Source: Geobacillus genomosp. 3 (GTDB taxonomy: Bacteria; Bacillota; Bacilli; Bacillales; Anoxybacillaceae). From it: a stretch of 64,000 bases of DNA. The stretch's first letter is position 1; each line of letters begins with the position of its first letter. The translations under genes and the position numbers were made by a program. Shown piece after piece: positions 61,762-64,000 of this stretch. Where the stretch lies: positions 3,188,001-3,252,000 of the forward strand of contig NC_022080.4 in the NCBI RefSeq assembly GCF_000445995.2, given 5' to 3'. Under the pieces are notes generated by a model, which saw only the letters and a program-made list of their open reading frames with translations, made no database searches and was not told where the DNA came from.

Positions 61762-62199
61762 TCAGCCGTTTGTTTTCTCGCCGAGGGCGAACATGAGCTC
61801 TGTTTCGCAGACGAGTTCGCCGTCGACGGTGGCGGTGCCTTTGCCTTTGCCGATGGCGCCGCGGGCGCGGAGAATTTCGACTTCAAGGCGAATTTGGTCG
61901 CCTGGTTTCACTTGCCGCTTAAAGCGGCAGTTGTCGATGCCGGCGAAAAAAGCGAGGCGGCCGCGGTTGTCCTCGCTTTGCAGGAGGACGACGGCGCCGA
62001 CTTGGGCGAGCGCCTCGACGATCAAGACGCCCGGCATGACCGGGTATTCGGGGAAGTGGCCGGCGAAAACCGCTTCGTTGGCGCTCACGTTTTTGATGCC
62101 GACGGCGCGCTTTCCTTCTTCGATTTCAACGATGCGGTCGACAAGCAAAAACGGATAGCGGTGCGGGATGATCGCCTGGATTTGTTGGATGTCAAGCAT
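61762..62199 (-). CDS. fabZ: 3-hydroxyacyl-ACP dehydratase
   Basis: The 145-residue hotdog-fold dehydratase has [18 protein letters not shown], the catalytic His in [19 protein letters not shown] and Glu in the same helix (EALAQVGA), and KFR-type [17 protein letters not shown]. It dehydrates 3-hydroxyacyl-ACP in type II fatty-acid synthesis. ATG 62199 follows AAAAGGAG; the longer frame has no such site. It is placed after flhO-flhP as in Bacillus subtilis, which supports synteny with Bacillaceae. Confidence 0.95.
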   Translation of the reverse strand: MLDIQQIQAIIPHRYPFLLVDRIVEIEEGKRAVGIKNVSANEAVFAGHFPEYPVMPGVLIVEALAQVGAVVLLQSEDNRGRLAFFAGIDNCRFKRQVKPGDQIRLEVEILRARGAIGKGKGTATVDGELVCETELMFALGEKTNG

Positions 62200-62249
62200 G
62201 GAAACACTCCTTTTCATTAGCATCAAAACGGTGACGCCGCAAGATCCTC

Positions 62250-62612
62250 TTATGTCCCTTTTTCAACAACGTCAACAATGTGCTGCCACGTCGACGGGCG
62301 GAATACGTCAAGCCACGCCCCGTCGCCGATGGCGCTGTAGCCGATGATGGCGCCGACGGTGAGGCTTAAGGCCATCAAGGCGGCGACGATGATGAGACGA
62401 AGCCAGATCGGGATGAGTCGCGTGCGCGCGAAACGGCGCGGCTTGGCGCCACCAGCCTCGGATGGCGGTTCGTGCGCTTTGTCCGCCGGTTGCTCTTCCG
62501 GCAAGGCAGCGGCCGCGCCGCTGTCGTGCGGGCTGGCGGCGGAGCGTTGCTGTTCCCGCTGCTTTCGCCGCGCGACGCGGGAGAGCGGTTCGTTTTTCGT
62601 TTCATTGCTCAT
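62250..62612 (-). CDS. EpuA-like single-span membrane protein
   Basis: The 120-residue protein has a basic, Ala/Pro-rich cytoplasmic half ([16 protein letters not shown]) and one membrane helix ([20 protein letters not shown]) followed by a short outer tail with [20 protein letters not shown]. This C-terminal block matches the EpuA/DUF family often annotated as 'RNA polymerase subunit beta-like', which sits beside murA or flagellar rod genes in Firmicutes. Function is unproven. It starts 12 bases after flhP, so it belongs to that operon. Confidence 0.78.
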   Translation of the reverse strand: MSNETKNEPLSRVARRKQREQQRSAASPHDSGAAAALPEEQPADKAHEPPSEAGGAKPRRFARTRLIPIWLRLIIVAALMALSLTVGAIIGYSAIGDGAWLDVFRPSTWQHIVDVVEKGT

Positions 62613-62624
62613 GGTGATCTCTCC

Positions 62625-63446
62625 TTATGAGGAGCGCAAGTTGTTGATAAGCCCGAGCATCTGTTCGGAAATGGAAACGGCGCGGGCGTTCAGCTGGTAG
62701 GCGCGGTTGGTCGCGATCATGCCGGTCAATTCCTCGCCGAGGTCGACGTTCGATTGCTCGAGAGCCCCTTGTTTTATGGCGATGTCGTTGCGCAAGGCGC
62801 CATTCAATTCCCGCGCGGCGCCGGGGACGGCCGGCAAGGTGAAGACGTTGTCGCCTTGCGCTTCGAGAAGCTGCGGCCGGTCAATGGCGGTGACGCCAAG
62901 ATTGACGCGGGCGACGATGGCGCCGCTCGCATCGATGGCGGTCAGCGTCCCGGTCGGGGACAGCTCGATGCGGTTCGTGCCGGCCGGGAGCTCGACCGGT
63001 GCGTTCGTTTCATCGAGCACGGGACGGCCGTCGCTCGTGACTAGAGCGAGGCGGCCGGCGGAAGGCGTGAAAGAAAAATTGCCCGCCCGGGTGTAGCCGA
63101 CCGTTTCGTCCCCGTTTTGGCCGGTAAGGCGAACGCGGAACCATTGATTGGCGGCGGTGAAGGCGACGTCAAGCGCGCGGCCGGTCTCGATGAGCGCCCC
63201 TTGCGCGAGTACGAGCATCGTCGAGGCGAGGCGCGCCCCGTTGCCGTAGCGCACGCCAGGCGGCGTTTGGCGCGGCGCTCCGTCATCAGGCAGGCGGTCG
63301 ACTTGCTCGGTTAGGAGCTCAGCGAAGCTCGCCTCGCTCCGTTTAAAGCCGACGGTGTTGCTGTTGGCGATGTTGTGGCTGATCGTATCGAGCCGCTGCT
63401 GCAAGGCGTTCATTGTGTTGGCGGCGGTAAGCATGGAGCGGAGCAC
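62625..63446 (-). CDS. flhP: Flagellar hook-basal body (rod) protein
   Basis: The 273-residue FlgG/FlgF-family rod protein has the N-terminal rod motif NTMNALQQRLDTISHNIANS, then NTVGFKRSEASFAEL. FlgG-type VGYTRAGNFSFTPSAGRL lies in the middle, and the C-terminal part reads GALEQSNVDLGEELTGMIAT, then NRAYQLNARAVSI. It forms part of the distal rod through the envelope. It lies 21 bases after flhO, as in Bacillus. Confidence 0.92.
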   Translation of the reverse strand: MLRSMLTAANTMNALQQRLDTISHNIANSNTVGFKRSEASFAELLTEQVDRLPDDGAPRQTPPGVRYGNGARLASTMLVLAQGALIETGRALDVAFTAANQWFRVRLTGQNGDETVGYTRAGNFSFTPSAGRLALVTSDGRPVLDETNAPVELPAGTNRIELSPTGTLTAIDASGAIVARVNLGVTAIDRPQLLEAQGDNVFTLPAVPGAARELNGALRNDIAIKQGALEQSNVDLGEELTGMIATNRAYQLNARAVSISEQMLGLINNLRSS

Positions 63447-63467
63447 GGGCTTGTCCCCCTTTCGTCA

Positions 63468-64000
63468 TCATTTCAGGCGGCCGACTTCGTTGACGGCCTT
63501 GTCCAAACTGCGGTCGTACGCTTGGATGATCTTTTGGTTCGCTTCAAAGGCCCGATAGGCGGCCAACAAATCGGTCATCGCGCGCTCAATGTCGACGTTT
63601 GACCGCTCGAGAAAGCGTTGTTTCACCGTGTACGTCACATTGCCGGGCGCCTGCGGCAGCGGGCCTGCCGTGCTGCGGAACAGGCCGTTTCCTTCTTTCA
63701 CAAGCGTTTGCGGATCGGCGGCGAAGACGACGCCGAGGCGGGCGATTTCCCGGTTTTCGGCGATGATCGTCCCGTCGTCGCGGACGGTGAACGTTTCGTT
63801 CGGAACGGCAATGCGCCCGCCGTTGTCATCGAGCACATACCAGCCGTCTTGCGTAGTGAAATAGCCGTCCGGGCTCACGGTGAAATGGCCGTTGCGCGTG
63901 TACCGGATGTCGCCTTGACCGTTTTCGACGGCAAACAAAAGCGCGCCCCGCCGCCCGCTTTCCGGGTCGGCGGGCACTTGTCCGTCCACGATGGCGACAT
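63468..64000 (-). CDS. flhO: Flagellar hook-basal body protein, 3' part (5' end outside window)
   Basis: Frame is open through the right edge, and the visible 176 codons match the C-terminal two-thirds of a FlgF/FlgG-type rod protein: DIRYTRNGHFTVSPDGYFTT, VKQRFLERSNVDIERAMTDL and YRAFEANQKIIQAYDRSLDK. The order flhO-flhP-fabZ matches Bacillus subtilis, where mbl precedes. The N-terminal rod motif is outside the window. Confidence 0.9.
   Translation of the reverse strand, partial: VAIVDGQVPADPESGRRGALLFAVENGQGDIRYTRNGHFTVSPDGYFTTQDGWYVLDDNGGRIAVPNETFTVRDDGTIIAENREIARLGVVFAADPQTLVKEGNGLFRSTAGPLPQAPGNVTYTVKQRFLERSNVDIERAMTDLLAAYRAFEANQKIIQAYDRSLDKAVNEVGRLK

Noticed and set aside
1..64000. CRISPR arrays, rRNA and tRNA genes
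   Set aside because: No regularly spaced repeats, tRNA cloverleaf signatures or rRNA sequence were seen on reading through; low-level misses cannot be excluded without a scan.

Overview
The window looks like chromosome of a thermophilic Bacillaceae, most likely Geobacillus or Parageobacillus. The signs are mid-GC coding sequence, strong AGGAGG ribosome sites with ATG/GTG/TTG starts, a group IIC intron whose reverse transcriptase resembles the Geobacillus stearothermophilus enzyme, the Bacillus-type order flhO-flhP-fabZ at the right edge, and IS types common in that genus. The organism is inferred from protein and gene-order recognition only.

1-17.7 kb is a carbon-uptake and catabolism region. 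It holds the end of a four-carbon acid sugar kinase, a TRAP transporter (dctM, dctQ, dctP) with an SDR dehydrogenase under a LacI-family regulator, and a same-strand run of split transketolase, a second SDR, an ACS-type MFS permease, a phosphofructokinase paralogue and an SR1P-like micropeptide. A GntR/FadR regulator sits upstream of that run, and a NarK-type nitrate/nitrite porter follows. A group IIC intron sits in the U-tract of the dctM terminator. Operator palindromes and cre-like sites are visible.

17.7-44 kb is an accessory island full of mobile DNA. It carries a two-gene McrBC-like restriction system with a coiled-coil McrB, a five-gene TerY/PP2C/Ser-Thr kinase operon ending in a membrane NTF2-like protein and a GH3 glycosidase, a GNAT acetyltransferase, a small DUF3467-type protein and a single-chain GmrSD-type (DUF262-DUF1524) protein. 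Three copies of one 1.89-kb IS, an IS1634-type element that splits comM/yifB, a decayed IS110 and an IS-interrupted REP-associated transposase lie among them, with fragments of other genes (a phosphatase-family C-terminus, a galE C-terminus, a McrB-like N-terminus).

44-61.6 kb is an exopolysaccharide locus read mostly leftwards: Wzz-type co-polymerase, CpsD tyrosine kinase, SGNH-like protein, PHP-type tyrosine phosphatase, AAA ATPase, coiled-coil protein, galU, PglF-like dehydratase, flippase, glycosyltransferase, Wzy polymerase, IS debris, DegT aminotransferase, two small ORFs and VanZ. An LCP-family attachment enzyme is divergent within it. The flippase-GT-polymerase core is markedly AT-rich and looks acquired. 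61.7-64 kb returns to conserved backbone: fabZ, epuA-like, flhP and the 3' part of flhO.
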